A stretch of DNA of 64,000 nt, taken from contig JAGXGA010000032.1 of NCBI GenBank assembly GCA_024636975.1, positions 1 to 64,000 of the forward strand, given 5' to 3'. This document shows, piece by piece, positions 53,350 through 62,657 of the stretch. The translations under genes were made by a program, and so were the position numbers. The stretch's first letter is position 1. Every line of letters begins with the position of its first letter. The stretch is from Mariniphaga sp. Its GTDB lineage: Bacteria > Bacteroidota > Bacteroidia > Bacteroidales > Prolixibacteraceae. The notes beneath the pieces were generated by a model. The model was given only the letters and a program-made list of their open reading frames with translations. It made no database searches and was not told the DNA's origin.

Positions 53350-53889
53350 TTGTTTGCCATAATTGACATTGAAACTACTGGAAATAGCTATAAATTTGGT
53401 CAAATTACTGAAATTGCCATTTTTCAGCATAACGGAAAGGAAATAACAGGCTCATTTTCATCACTTGTTAAACCGGAAATGGACATTCCATTATTTATAA
53501 CCCGCCTTACTGGAATATCAAATTAGATGGTAAAAAATGCACCTCCTTTTTACAAAATAGCAAAAACGATTGTTGAATTTACCGCAGGCAGAACTTTTGT
53601 GGCACACAATGCGCAATTCGATTATAAGTTTATAAAAGAAGAATTTAAACGATTGGGCTATGATTTCAACAGGAAAACACTTTGCACCGTTAAATTATCG
53701 AGGAAACTTTTTCCCGGGCATAAATCATACTCTCTTGGCCGGCTATGCGATGATATGGGAATAGAAATCATTGGCCGGCACAGGGCTGCCGGTGATGCTT
53801 TCGCAACTGCAAAATTGTTTGATTCGTTAATCAGGGAAAACGACCGTATTAACAACCAGCTGGCAGCTAATCACCTGAAACTATTCTGA
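53350..53889 (+). pseudogene. DnaQ-like 3'-5' exonuclease, interrupted by one in-frame TAG
   Basis: From a TTG at 53350 the frame reads FAIIDIETTG (Exo I), continues to RLTGISN, and meets TAG at 53524-53526. The frame then continues MVKNAPPFYKIAKTI, VAHNAQFDYKFI (Exo II) and RHRAAGDAFATAKLF (Exo III) to 53889. Relatives have a glutamate where the TAG stands (LTGITNEMV), one base from GAG. All five DEDDh residues would be present in a joined 179-residue protein. Alone, the downstream 120-residue frame lacks the first acidic pair. It ends 9 bp inside the convergent DUF5606 gene. It is either a new pseudogene, a readthrough codon or a sequence error. Confidence 0.85.
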
Positions 53890-54315
53890 ACCTTTTTCTT
53901 CTTGTTTTTCTTCCTGTTCTTCCGTTTCTTCTTCCTCCGTAAAATCAAGCATTTCCTTTTCCTGAAGGATATTGTACCATAAGAAAACTTTTTTGATATC
54001 AGATACATACACCCTGTCTTTGTCGTACTCAGGTAAGACTTCCTCAAAATATTTCTTCATTTCATTGGCCGAAGACTTATGGCTGATGGTTTTACCACCA
54101 TTTTCCTTATCGGAGATTGCTTTGAAAACTTCCTTAAGAGGAACATCTGCTGTATTGGTATAAATTGCTATGTCTTCCAAAGCAGAAACTTTTGATGATG
54201 AATAAACGGGCATGCGTTTCCCGGTTTCAAGAGACTCAACTATAATGTTGTTTTTTGATTCTGCTATATGCTTAAATAACCCCTGGTGGCCAGATACTGC
54301 TAATATTCCTTTCAT
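53881..54315 (-). CDS. DUF5606 protein
   Basis: A 144-residue cytosolic protein found in Bacteroidota. The N-terminus (MKGILAVSGHQGLFKHIAES) and the KNNIIVESLETGKRMPVYSS segment are typical of DUF5606. The C-terminus is a strongly acidic tail (about 120-144, mostly E). No enzymatic residues are known. It is convergent with the broken exonuclease and overlaps it by 9 bp. Confidence 0.88.
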   Translation of the reverse strand: MKGILAVSGHQGLFKHIAESKNNIIVESLETGKRMPVYSSSKVSALEDIAIYTNTADVPLKEVFKAISDKENGGKTISHKSSANEMKKYFEEVLPEYDKDRVYVSDIKKVFLWYNILQEKEMLDFTEEEETEEQEEKQEEKGSE

Positions 54316-54466
54316 ATATTATTTTTTAAACTCTATTGGTTAAATTCAATTTAATTTTTTTTGCGTCAATCACTTTTTTTTTTGCGAAGATACGATTTTT
54401 GTAAAACAGGAAAAATATTCAATGGAAAGATCAAAGGAAATTTATGTTCTTCTAAAATTTAATTAC

Positions 54467-56515
54467 TCAATTATTCCTTCTGTTAAAAGAAATACCTGCC
54501 TTTATCCATCTTCCCGGCTGAATTACGTTGCCCACATCATAATATTGCCTGTTAAAAAGGTTATTTGCTGAAACAAATAAATCAAAATGACGGATCTGAT
54601 AAACAGCTTTTAAATCAACTGTCCAAAATGGATTGTACTCATATTCATAGCTTGAATTATTTTCCCTGTAAAAAGAAAAAGTTCCTTCCCTGTCCTGATA
54701 AATGGCTCTCAAATCAAGCGATATTGATTTAAATACCCGTTGAGTTACCGATGCAACAAATTTGTGCCTTAGGTAGTCCATCACATAATAAGATATAACA
54801 GGACTTTCCTCTTTCTGTTGCTGGTTATAAACATAGCTAAATCCAATCTTATCGGGTAAAGACTTATTTAATTGTAATTTCGGTAACCAAAAAAGATTTA
54901 CCTCTATACCCTGACTATTGATAATAGTGTGATTCATTGATTTCCACAACGCATCATCTTCATCTTTAATCCAGTCGATTAAATTAGTGCCTTTGCGATG
55001 AAATAATACCATATGCCCATTTAGGAATTTCGTATTCAACTTAACTCCTCCTTCAACCGAAGTCGAATTTTCAGGCTTTAAATCAGGATTACCTAAATTG
55101 GTTGGACCTTTATAATATAAATCGGTAAAAGTTGGCATCCGCAGCGAGGTATTCCATGAAGCTACTATTTTTAAAGGCTCAGTAACCTGATAACTTATAT
55201 CAAATCCAGGGAAATATTTAATTCCTCCTTTCCTGTCGGATACATGATTCGCCAATACCCCAGTGGTTAATCTCCATTTATCAAGGAAAAATGAATGTTC
55301 TGCAAAAACAGATATTAATTTACGATCTTTCGAGTGGGTAAAGAATTTATCCTTTCCGGGGAATGCTATTCTTTCTTCCATGGGTTCGCCCAGCACATTG
55401 CTCAAAATTGATTCAGTTCGATAGCCTGCACCAAATGAAGTTTTTCCACCTTTCCACACTAGCCATGAATTGATATCTGCACCCCAAACATCAGTACGGT
55501 GGTAATTATGATTTTTATACCAATCAGGAGCATTGTTTCGAAACAGAATGAATTTATCAGAATGACTTCGCCAATAAACAGAAGGTGTCAAATTCATTTT
55601 CGTATATGATTCCAGTTTTATTGAACCAAACAACACTTGAACTTCCTCATACTGGTTCGGATAAACCGGGGTATAAAAACTATTGGCACCGAAACCTTTT
55701 CCCGAAATACCTCCCTGGTAAAATAACTTTCCGGCTCTGGATAAATATTGACCTGAATAATAAACATTAAGTGAACGAAAATCCGTGTTTTCTATGTATC
55801 CTTTCGAACTTTTCCTGAAAGCTGCAATGTAATGATTGAGTTTCCCTGTACGAAAACTGCCCGAAAGTCCGGTATTAAAATAACCAAAACTACCAGCAGA
55901 AACCTCTGCTCCTAAGGATTCGGAAGCTGGATTCCTGGTAATAATATTTATGGCACCCGAAAATGCATTTGGTCCATAAATTCGGGCGGCAGGTCCTTCA
56001 AGAATTTCTATCCGCTCAATTTGTGATAAACTTACAGGAAGATTTAAATTGTGATGTCCGGTTTGGGGGTCGGTAATATTGATGCCGTTCAGGAGGATTA
56101 GTATCTGGTCGAAGGTTCCACCGCGGATGCTGACATCAGCCTGAACACCTTCAGTACCCCGTTGTCTGATGTCAACTCCTGCTACATATTCCAGCAGGTC
56201 CTGGATACTTTGAGCAGGCATTCGCTCAATTTCCTGCGCTTCGATTACTGTCAAAACACGAGCCACCTGCGAAAAAAGAACAGGAACCCTCGATGCTGTG
56301 ACTTCAATCTCATCTAAATCATACTGTATTTTTATCTTAGTTGTATCATTTGAAATGGCAACAACTGCAACAGGAACAGATATAAGATAGGCAACAGACA
56401 ATACTGAAATAATAACAACCTTATTTAAAGTTGAAAACAGGGAATAATTTTTACGTCCCCATTTTCTAAACACCAAAGCATTTCCATCACCTTTTCTTTT
56501 AACCTGGTACTTCAT
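54467..56515 (-). CDS. TonB-dependent receptor
   Basis: A 682-residue outer-membrane receptor. The N-terminus is unusually long and basic before its hydrophobic segment (STLNKVVIISVLSVAYLISV). A plug domain (about 70-185; DDLDEIEV-type YDLDEIEVTASRVPVLFSQV, MPAQSIQDLLEYVAGVDIRQ, NAFSGAINIITR) precedes the 22-strand barrel, ending NLFNRQYYDVGNVIQPGRW and an aromatic last strand. The overall pattern resembles BtuB/FepA relatives, but the ligand is unknown and no cobalamin riboswitch was recognised upstream. A TATATTTG box (56533-56540, complement) sits 18 bp before the ATG and supports it. Confidence 0.92.
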   Translation of the reverse strand: MKYQVKRKGDGNALVFRKWGRKNYSLFSTLNKVVIISVLSVAYLISVPVAVVAISNDTTKIKIQYDLDEIEVTASRVPVLFSQVARVLTVIEAQEIERMPAQSIQDLLEYVAGVDIRQRGTEGVQADVSIRGGTFDQILILLNGINITDPQTGHHNLNLPVSLSQIERIEILEGPAARIYGPNAFSGAINIITRNPASESLGAEVSAGSFGYFNTGLSGSFRTGKLNHYIAAFRKSSKGYIENTDFRSLNVYYSGQYLSRAGKLFYQGGISGKGFGANSFYTPVYPNQYEEVQVLFGSIKLESYTKMNLTPSVYWRSHSDKFILFRNNAPDWYKNHNYHRTDVWGADINSWLVWKGGKTSFGAGYRTESILSNVLGEPMEERIAFPGKDKFFTHSKDRKLISVFAEHSFFLDKWRLTTGVLANHVSDRKGGIKYFPGFDISYQVTEPLKIVASWNTSLRMPTFTDLYYKGPTNLGNPDLKPENSTSVEGGVKLNTKFLNGHMVLFHRKGTNLIDWIKDEDDALWKSMNHTIINSQGIEVNLFWLPKLQLNKSLPDKIGFSYVYNQQQKEESPVISYYVMDYLRHKFVASVTQRVFKSISLDLRAIYQDREGTFSFYRENNSSYEYEYNPFWTVDLKAVYQIRHFDLFVSANNLFNRQYYDVGNVIQPGRWIKAGISFNRRNN

Positions 56516-56532
56516 GATAAATACATTTGCTG

Positions 56533-56540
56533 CAAATATA
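56533..56540 (-). promoter_or_regulatory. -7 box for the TonB receptor gene
   Basis: TATATTTG on the minus strand, 18 bp before the start codon. Confidence 0.5.
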
Positions 56541-56920
56541 ACTTGTTTAATATTTGCATAAATTAATCTTTCCCTATAAATGACCTGATCAGTTCCAATG
56601 TTAAAGAATCGTATTGCAGAGAATTATTAATTGGGTTTGTGGAATTTGGGGACACAAGTGTGTAATTCTTCCCACAAAAATGATGAACAGGTTTATTGGA
56701 AGTCTTTTCATAATCTTCGGATGACATTATTAATTAAGGCATTGCACATAGCATAAGATTTTCGGCATGGATTTTTAAGTATGTCTAATCATGTTTATAA
56801 TAAAGTTATTGTGGAATCGAAAAAATTAGAAAATGAACATACATCGGAATTATTGATAATCGATAGATAAAAACAACTAGAAAAAGAGTTTAAAATCTTC
56901 TTTATCTGTTCCAACAATTC

Positions 56921-56928
56921 TATATTTG
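56921..56928 (+). promoter_or_regulatory. -7 box for the second ECF sigma gene
   Basis: TATATTTG, 49 bp before the ATG; no good -33 element. Confidence 0.5.
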
Positions 56929-56976
56929 TTTCGACAAAGAGAAAAAAATTAATAACAAACTAAAATAAAAAGCGCC

Positions 56977-57486
56977 ATGACTCAGATTCAATTCAACAAC
57001 GCACTTCTCGGTTTAAAAGAAAAGTTGCACTATTATGCCTTAAGTTTGACTTCCGATTCGGAACGTGCCGATGACCTTTTGCAGGAGACAATGTTAAAGG
57101 CATTGACTTATCGGGATAAATTTACACAGAACACCAACTTTAAGGCATGGATTTACACGATCATGAAAAATACCTTCATTAATGATTATCGCAGGAATGT
57201 AAAAACAAGAAACACATTCGATGATTCAAACAACGATTTTCACCTGCTGTTTTCAAAAGATAAGGTATACCCTGCTCCGGATTCGTTTTACAGCACCCAG
57301 GAAATACATAAAAGCATTGATTCTCTTGAAGATGAATACCGGATTCCCTTTACAATGTTTCTCGAAGGATATAAGTACAAGGAAATCGCAGAAGAATTGG
57401 AATTACCATTAGGTACAGTTAAAAGCCGTATTTTCTTTACAAGGAAGAAACTTGAAAAATCATTACATGAGTTTTCGAACAATTAA
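56977..57486 (+). CDS. ECF RNA polymerase sigma factor (stand-alone)
   Basis: A 169-residue sigma factor. Region 2 has ERADDLLQETMLKALTYRDK and NFKAWIYTIMKNTFINDYRR. Region 4 has IPFTMFLEGYKYKEIAEELE and LPLGTVKSRIFFTRKKLE. No anti-sigma gene is next to it. Its region 4 helix differs from the sigma factor at 48797, and its own promoter is a housekeeping-type -7 box, so the two should recognise different promoters. Stand-alone sigma factors of this type are common in Bacteroidota. Confidence 0.95.
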   Translation: MTQIQFNNALLGLKEKLHYYALSLTSDSERADDLLQETMLKALTYRDKFTQNTNFKAWIYTIMKNTFINDYRRNVKTRNTFDDSNNDFHLLFSKDKVYPAPDSFYSTQEIHKSIDSLEDEYRIPFTMFLEGYKYKEIAEELELPLGTVKSRIFFTRKKLEKSLHEFSNN

Positions 57487-57505
57487 TATTTAATAAACTC
57501 GTCGG

Positions 57506-57538
57506 AAAAGATCTTCGCTAATACGAAGATCTTTTTTT
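57506..57538 (+). terminator. Terminator of the second sigma gene
   Basis: AAAAGATCTTCG and CGAAGATCTTTT pair around CTAATA, followed by more T. Confidence 0.92.
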
Positions 57539-57565
57539 ATCTTTAATTTTTTAAATTCAGCAGTT

Positions 57566-58135
57566 ATGAAAGAAATCGTTGCAGTACACCTTGCTGAAGG
57601 ATTTGAGGAAATTGAAGCAGTGAGCATAATCGATATTTTACGTAGGGCTGAAATTGAAACTATGGTTGTATCAGTAACCGATAAAAAAGAGGTTACAGGT
57701 TCCCACAGCATATCATTTACAGCCGATACTCTATTTGATGAAGTAGATTATGATCAGGTAAAAATGATTGTACTCCCCGGAGGCATGCCTGGAGCCAAAA
57801 ATCTTAATAACCACGCTGGACTTGCCAAGCAAATACTTCGTTTTTTCAGCGAAGGTAAACCTTTGGGAGCCATCTGTGCAGCGCCTATTGTTTTTGGGAA
57901 TCTTAAAATCCTGAAAAATAAAAAAGCAACTTGTTACCCGGGATACGAAGATCAACTTGTTGGAGCAGATGTTACGGGAAACGATATTGAAGTAACAGGA
58001 AACATTATAACAGGGAAAGGTGCAGGCGTAGCCATTCCTTTTGCCCTTCGCATTGTTGAAATGCTGAAAAGTAAACAACAGGCCGACTCGTTGGCAGAAA
58101 AATTGATCTATTCAGTTCCCGTTCACTCCTCCTGA
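57566..58135 (+). CDS. DJ-1/PfpI family protein
   Basis: A 189-residue cytosolic protein of the DJ-1/YajL clade. The reactive cysteine is C104 in the nucleophile elbow LGAICAAP, with the conserved acidic residue in AEGFEEIEA near the N-terminus. The segment MIVLPGGMPGAKNL is also typical. Family members act as glyoxalase III or protein deglycase-type enzymes or redox sensors; which of these applies is not shown. It lies between a terminator and the convergent purL gene, whose stop is 4 bp away. Confidence 0.93.
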   Translation: MKEIVAVHLAEGFEEIEAVSIIDILRRAEIETMVVSVTDKKEVTGSHSISFTADTLFDEVDYDQVKMIVLPGGMPGAKNLNNHAGLAKQILRFFSEGKPLGAICAAPIVFGNLKILKNKKATCYPGYEDQLVGADVTGNDIEVTGNIITGKGAGVAIPFALRIVEMLKSKQQADSLAEKLIYSVPVHSS

Positions 58136-58139
58136 CAAA

Positions 58140-61100
58140 TTACCTTTTTTGAGAAACAATCCAGTTCCGGGCATTTATAAAGGCCTGAACCCAGGGAGAA
58201 ACATCCTCCATTTTACGACCTGCAGGATAATGAGCCCACTGCCACGGGGCAAATGACCGTTCAAGGTGAGGCATCATAGCAAGGTGGCGTCCGTCGGCAG
58301 AACAAATAGCAGCTGTAGAATAATGTGAGCCATTGGGATTTGCCGGATATACATCATGGCTGTACTTCATTGGTATATGGTATTCATTTTCATTATAAGG
58401 CATGTAGAATTTTCCTTCACCATGAGCAACCCAAATCCCAAGCTTCATTCCGCTCATATCCCTAAGCATCACCGAAGTGTTTTCAAGAACATCAACATTC
58501 AAAAATATTGATTCAAATTTCCCTGACTCATTATGCAACATTTTTGGCCTGATATCATGTTCAGGATAAACCAATCCCAGTTCAACCATTAACTGGCATC
58601 CATTGCATACTCCCAGACTGAGGGTATCTTCCCTTTTGTAAAAATTTTCAAGTGCAACGCGTGCTTTATCATTGTATTTAAATGCACCAGCCCACCCTTT
58701 AGCTGAGCCCAGCACATCTGAATTGGAGAATCCTCCTACAAATACAATCATACGTATATCCTCCAAAGTTTCGCGTCCGGAGATTAAATCAGTCATGTGA
58801 ACATCTTTCACATCCATACCTGCCAGGTATAAGGCATAAGCCATTTCACGATCGCCATTGACTCCTTTTTCTCTTATGATGGCGGCTTTTATTCCTGATA
58901 AATTCCTTCGGTCCATTTCGATGCCGTAATCGGATGCCTTACCGGTAAAATTCCTGAAATCAAAATTCAGTTCCAGATTTTTGTAATTTCGGTATCGTTC
59001 AAGAGCCAGTTCTTTTCCGCTTTGTTTCCTGTCGAGCAGATAAGACGTTTTAAACCATAAATCGCGCAACGAATTAACATCAAAATCAATAACAGTTGAG
59101 TTATAAACAATTTTCACCTTGCGATAAGGAGCCGGAAAACCAAGAGAAACATACTCAACTCCACCTTCTTTCAAATGTCGCTTAACTTTATCGTTATCGG
59201 CACATTGAATAATTATACCAGGATTCTCGCTGAACAACACTTTAACAAGGTCACCCTCTCCTACTCCTGACAAATCGACTTTCATGCCTCCTTTATTGCT
59301 GCTGAAACACAACTCAAGCAGCGAGGTTATGAATCCGCCTGATCCGATATCGTGCCCTGCCAAGATTAATTCCTGATCTATTAGTTCCTGAACTGTATTG
59401 AATGCATTAACAAATTTTTCTGCATCCATTACCTCCGGTGATTTCTTTCCAATTTTACTGAGTACCTGGGCAAATGCACTGCCTCCCAGTTCCCTGTCGG
59501 AAAATGAAAAATCAACAAACAGTATTTCTTTGGATTCGTCATTTACCAATACCGGTTCCACCACTTTCCGAATATCCGATACTTCTGCCGATGCAGAAAT
59601 AATTACTGTCCCGGGGGCAAGTACCACATCATCGGTGTACTTCTGAGTCATTGACATGGAGTCTTTTCCGGTAGGAATATTTATTCCAAGGGCACATGCA
59701 AAATCGCTGGCAGCCTCAACTGCATGATACAAACGTGCGTTTTCACCTTGATTCTTTGCCGGCCACATCCAGTTGGCACTAAGCGATACGCTTCGAATGC
59801 CGTCAGCCAGCGGGGCCCAGATTATATTCGTAAGAGCTTCTGCAATAGAAAGTATAGAACCGTTGGCAGGATCTATCAAACCTGCAATTGGAGCATGCCC
59901 TATTGAAGTTGCAATCCCTGTTTTGCCCTGGTAATCGAGTGCAATAACTCCAACATTGTTAAGCGGAAGGTGCAGTTTTCCTGCATTCTGCTGTTTGGCT
60001 ATACGTCCGCTTACCGAACGGTCAACTTTATTGGTCAGCCAGTCTTTACATGCCACCGATTCCAGTTGAAGAACCCTCTCAAGGTAACTTTCAGTTTTTT
60101 CCTGATCATATTCTATTTCGTCAAAATCGGCTAATTCCGTATTATCCTCAAGAATCATTTTGGGTGGATTACCAAACATATATCCCAGTTGCCAGTCGAT
60201 GGGCTTTTCTCCTGTTTTGGAATTCTCGAAGGTGAACTGCATATCACCTGTGGTTTCACCTATAACATATATAGGTGCACGCTCCCGTTCAGCTATTTTT
60301 ATTAATAAAGTTATATGTTCGTTATTCATCACAAGCCCCATGCGTTCCTGCGATTCATTCCCGATAATTTCTTTTTGCGATAAGGTAGGATCACCAACCG
60401 GTAGTCTGGCAGTATCAATTTTACCACCTGTAGTTTCCACCAGCTCTGATAGACAATTTAAATGGCCACCGGCTCCATGATCGTGGATGGAAATTATCGG
60501 ATTCTCATTTGATTCACTCAGGGCACGAATTGCGTTGAATACTCTTTTCTGCATTTCAGGATTGGCCCGCTGTACCGCATTCAGTTCGATAGAATTGTTG
60601 AACTGTCCGGTTGCTACCGATGAAACTGCTCCCCCTCCCATGCCGATGCGGTAATTATCACCACCCAGTAATACAATAGCATCGCCTTTTTTAGGATTGC
60701 TTTTTAAACTGTCGCGTTTTTTTGCAAACCCAATTCCGCCTGCCAGCATCACAACTTTATCGTAGCCATATTTTTTTAATTTTTCAAAATGCTCAAAAGT
60801 AAGTACTGACCCGGCAATCAGTGGCTGACCAAATTTATTTCCAAAATCACTTGCACCATTTGACGCTTTTATAAGAATTTCCTCAGGTGTCTGATACAGC
60901 CATTCCCGCTCTTCATTAGCCTGCTCCCAGGGACGATCTGCTTCGGTACGGGGGTACGAAGTCATATAAACAGCAGTTCCTGCCACCGGAAAGCTTCCCT
61001 TGCCACCAGCCATGCGGTCACGAATCTCACCTCCGGTTCCTGTTGATGCCCCGTTAAAAGGTTCAACTGTAGTTGGGAAATTATGTGTTTCGGCTTTCAA

Positions 61101-61829
61101 TGAAAGCACCGTTTCAATATCCTTTACCTCAAAATAATCAGGCTTATCCTGTGTTGCTGGTGCAAATTGATTCACAACCGGCCCCTGAACAAAAGAACAA
61201 TTGTCTTTGTATGCAGAAACAATTTTATTGGGATTTTCTTTCGAAGTCTTTTTTATTAGTTGAAAGAGAGAGGATGTCATTTCCTTTCCGTCGATAATAA
61301 AAGTACCGTTAAAAATTTTGTGCCGGCAATGTTCTGAGTTTACCTGTGCAAATCCGTATACTTCACTATCTGTCAGCGGTCTCCCCATCGCTTCTGAAAC
61401 AGAATTCAGATATTCTATCTCATCGTTGCTCAAAGCGAGACCTTCCAGTTGATTATACTGGACAATATCGTCGATAAAAAATATTGGATCGGGCTTCTTT
61501 TCGATGGTAAATATTTTTTGAGTCAACCCTTTGTATTTTCGCTGCAACATGGGATCGAACGCTTCATTTTCATTCTCTGTCTCCAGGTACTCTTCCATCC
61601 GTGCAATTCCACCGATGCCCATATTTTGAGCAATTTCCATTGCATTGGTACTCCAGGGAGTCAGCATCTCCTTTCTGGGGCCTATGAACCATCCCTGCAA
61701 CTCATCCTTTTCCAGATGCCGCGCATCGGAAAACAACCAAATCAATTTATCGATGTCGTTTTGACTCAGCGGCCGGGATGCATTCACCGCAATAACTGTA
61801 TTTTTTAGAGTCCTGAAAAAATGAATCAT
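58140..61829 (-). CDS. purL: Phosphoribosylformylglycinamidine synthase
   Basis: A 1229-residue single-chain FGAM synthase (PurL with fused PurQ), the fourth step of purine synthesis. The start is ATG at 61827-61829 (MIHFFRTLKNTVIAVNASRP). The frame extends to 61913, but a TATCTTTG -7 box at 61876-61883 lies inside that extension. The order is an N-terminal PurS-like region, two AIRS-type ATP domains (KAETHNFPTTVEPFNGASTG, DHGAGGHLNCLSELVE) and a C-terminal class I amidotransferase with the nucleophile in LSLGVCNGCQLM and the triad HIPMKYSHD/HLERSFAPWQW region. The length is normal for the long form. Confidence 0.97.
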   Translation of the reverse strand: MIHFFRTLKNTVIAVNASRPLSQNDIDKLIWLFSDARHLEKDELQGWFIGPRKEMLTPWSTNAMEIAQNMGIGGIARMEEYLETENENEAFDPMLQRKYKGLTQKIFTIEKKPDPIFFIDDIVQYNQLEGLALSNDEIEYLNSVSEAMGRPLTDSEVYGFAQVNSEHCRHKIFNGTFIIDGKEMTSSLFQLIKKTSKENPNKIVSAYKDNCSFVQGPVVNQFAPATQDKPDYFEVKDIETVLSLKAETHNFPTTVEPFNGASTGTGGEIRDRMAGGKGSFPVAGTAVYMTSYPRTEADRPWEQANEEREWLYQTPEEILIKASNGASDFGNKFGQPLIAGSVLTFEHFEKLKKYGYDKVVMLAGGIGFAKKRDSLKSNPKKGDAIVLLGGDNYRIGMGGGAVSSVATGQFNNSIELNAVQRANPEMQKRVFNAIRALSESNENPIISIHDHGAGGHLNCLSELVETTGGKIDTARLPVGDPTLSQKEIIGNESQERMGLVMNNEHITLLIKIAERERAPIYVIGETTGDMQFTFENSKTGEKPIDWQLGYMFGNPPKMILEDNTELADFDEIEYDQEKTESYLERVLQLESVACKDWLTNKVDRSVSGRIAKQQNAGKLHLPLNNVGVIALDYQGKTGIATSIGHAPIAGLIDPANGSILSIAEALTNIIWAPLADGIRSVSLSANWMWPAKNQGENARLYHAVEAASDFACALGINIPTGKDSMSMTQKYTDDVVLAPGTVIISASAEVSDIRKVVEPVLVNDESKEILFVDFSFSDRELGGSAFAQVLSKIGKKSPEVMDAEKFVNAFNTVQELIDQELILAGHDIGSGGFITSLLELCFSSNKGGMKVDLSGVGEGDLVKVLFSENPGIIIQCADNDKVKRHLKEGGVEYVSLGFPAPYRKVKIVYNSTVIDFDVNSLRDLWFKTSYLLDRKQSGKELALERYRNYKNLELNFDFRNFTGKASDYGIEMDRRNLSGIKAAIIREKGVNGDREMAYALYLAGMDVKDVHMTDLISGRETLEDIRMIVFVGGFSNSDVLGSAKGWAGAFKYNDKARVALENFYKREDTLSLGVCNGCQLMVELGLVYPEHDIRPKMLHNESGKFESIFLNVDVLENTSVMLRDMSGMKLGIWVAHGEGKFYMPYNENEYHIPMKYSHDVYPANPNGSHYSTAAICSADGRHLAMMPHLERSFAPWQWAHYPAGRKMEDVSPWVQAFINARNWIVSQKR

Positions 61830-61875
61830 GTAACAGCTGTTTTTAGTAAGAATGAATGTGTAGTTAAACACGCTG

Positions 61876-61883
61876 CAAAGATA
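61876..61883 (-). promoter_or_regulatory. -7 box for purL
   Basis: TATCTTTG on the minus strand, about 47 bp before the ATG at 61829; it decides the start of purL. Confidence 0.6.
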
Positions 61884-62009
61884 AAAAATTATCCAAGGCA
61901 ATAGGTTTTCCATCGGGGAAACACCTTCAATTGGATGCCTGATTCTTAAATAAACTTAAACATTCTGTTATATAAATATTTTCAGGTTACTTTGTACAAA
62001 ATTGAAACA

Positions 62010-62339
62010 ATGAACAAAATAATATTTATACTGCTCATCCCAATATTCATGATTTCATGTGGGAACCAGCGCCACTTGATTAAGTCGTATTCAGGCAAGC
62101 CCATATCAGCTCTTACCAAAGAATATGGGAACCCGACCACAATAATTGAAAAGGAGAATGATTCCATATATATTTATGAAAAAGAAGAAGACCTGCAGGC
62201 GACTGAAATCAGCCAGGGAAAACTTACTCTCGATCCTATATATACCCCTCCGGTAACAAAAATTAACCGTTTTTACTTTACTATCCGAAATGGAGTAATT
62301 ACAGATGCACGATCAGAGGAAGAATATGAACGGGAATAA
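62010..62339 (+). CDS. Small putative lipoprotein
   Basis: A 109-residue protein with a lipoprotein signal (MNKIIFILLIPIFMISCGN, lipobox FMISC), so it should be lipidated at C17. The mature part is short and charged (SYSGKPISALTKEYGNPTTI, then a beta-rich end FYFTIRNGVITDARSEEEY) and slightly resembles SmpA/BamE-type small lipoproteins (KPISALTKEYGNPT). No family is certain. The start at 62010 is preferred over TTG at 61992. Confidence 0.8.
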   Translation: MNKIIFILLIPIFMISCGNQRHLIKSYSGKPISALTKEYGNPTTIIEKENDSIYIYEKEEDLQATEISQGKLTLDPIYTPPVTKINRFYFTIRNGVITDARSEEEYERE

Positions 62340-62382
62340 GCAACAAATTTTCATAAATCAAATAGAGTTTAAACTTTTTTTT

Positions 62383-62390
62383 TACTTTTG
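62383..62390 (+). promoter_or_regulatory. -7 box for tRNA-Leu(GAG)
   Basis: TACTTTTG, 76 bp before the tRNA. Confidence 0.5.
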
Positions 62391-62466
62391 CACTCGCAAT
62401 TTTAGAAAAACGTTTCTTAAGTGAACTGAACTATTTTTTGAAATTGCTAAAGTTCTATAATTTACT

Positions 62467-62550
62467 GCCCAGATGGTGAAATTGGTAGACACGCCAGCTT
62501 GAGGGGCTGGTGCCGGTAACGGTGTGCAAGTTCGAGTCTTGTTCTGGGCA
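62467..62550 (+). tRNA. tRNA-Leu (anticodon GAG)
   Basis: Class II tRNA with acceptor GCCCAGA/TCTGGGC, anticodon stem CCAGC/GCTGG, loop TTGAGGG (GAG), long variable arm, T loop TTCGAGT and discriminator A. No CCA is encoded, unlike tRNA-Leu(CAG) at 25494. A terminator follows. Confidence 0.97.
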
Positions 62551-62564
62551 CAATTTTTAAAAAG

Positions 62565-62588
62565 AAACCGGTTGATAACCGGTTTTTT
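62565..62588 (+). terminator. Terminator of tRNA-Leu(GAG)
   Basis: AAACCGGTT and AACCGGTTT pair around a very short loop (GAT), followed by a T run. Confidence 0.82.
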
Positions 62589-62657
62589 TATTACAGTTTG
62601 TTAAAAATATAATGCTGAGTATTGGGTATTCACCAGATCGTAATTCGTGAATGTTTA

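Larger units (their letters stand above)
56516..56976. other. Divergent intergenic region between the TonB receptor and an ECF sigma gene
   Basis: About 460 bp. It holds the receptor -7 box (56533-56540, complement) and the sigma gene -7 box (56921-56928). No gene, no riboswitch and no copy of the GGGTTACC promoter was seen. Confidence 0.6.

Noticed and set aside
56516-56976. Cobalamin riboswitch before the TonB receptor
   Set aside because: No recognisable B12-box or matching stem pattern, and the -7 box leaves only a very short leader.
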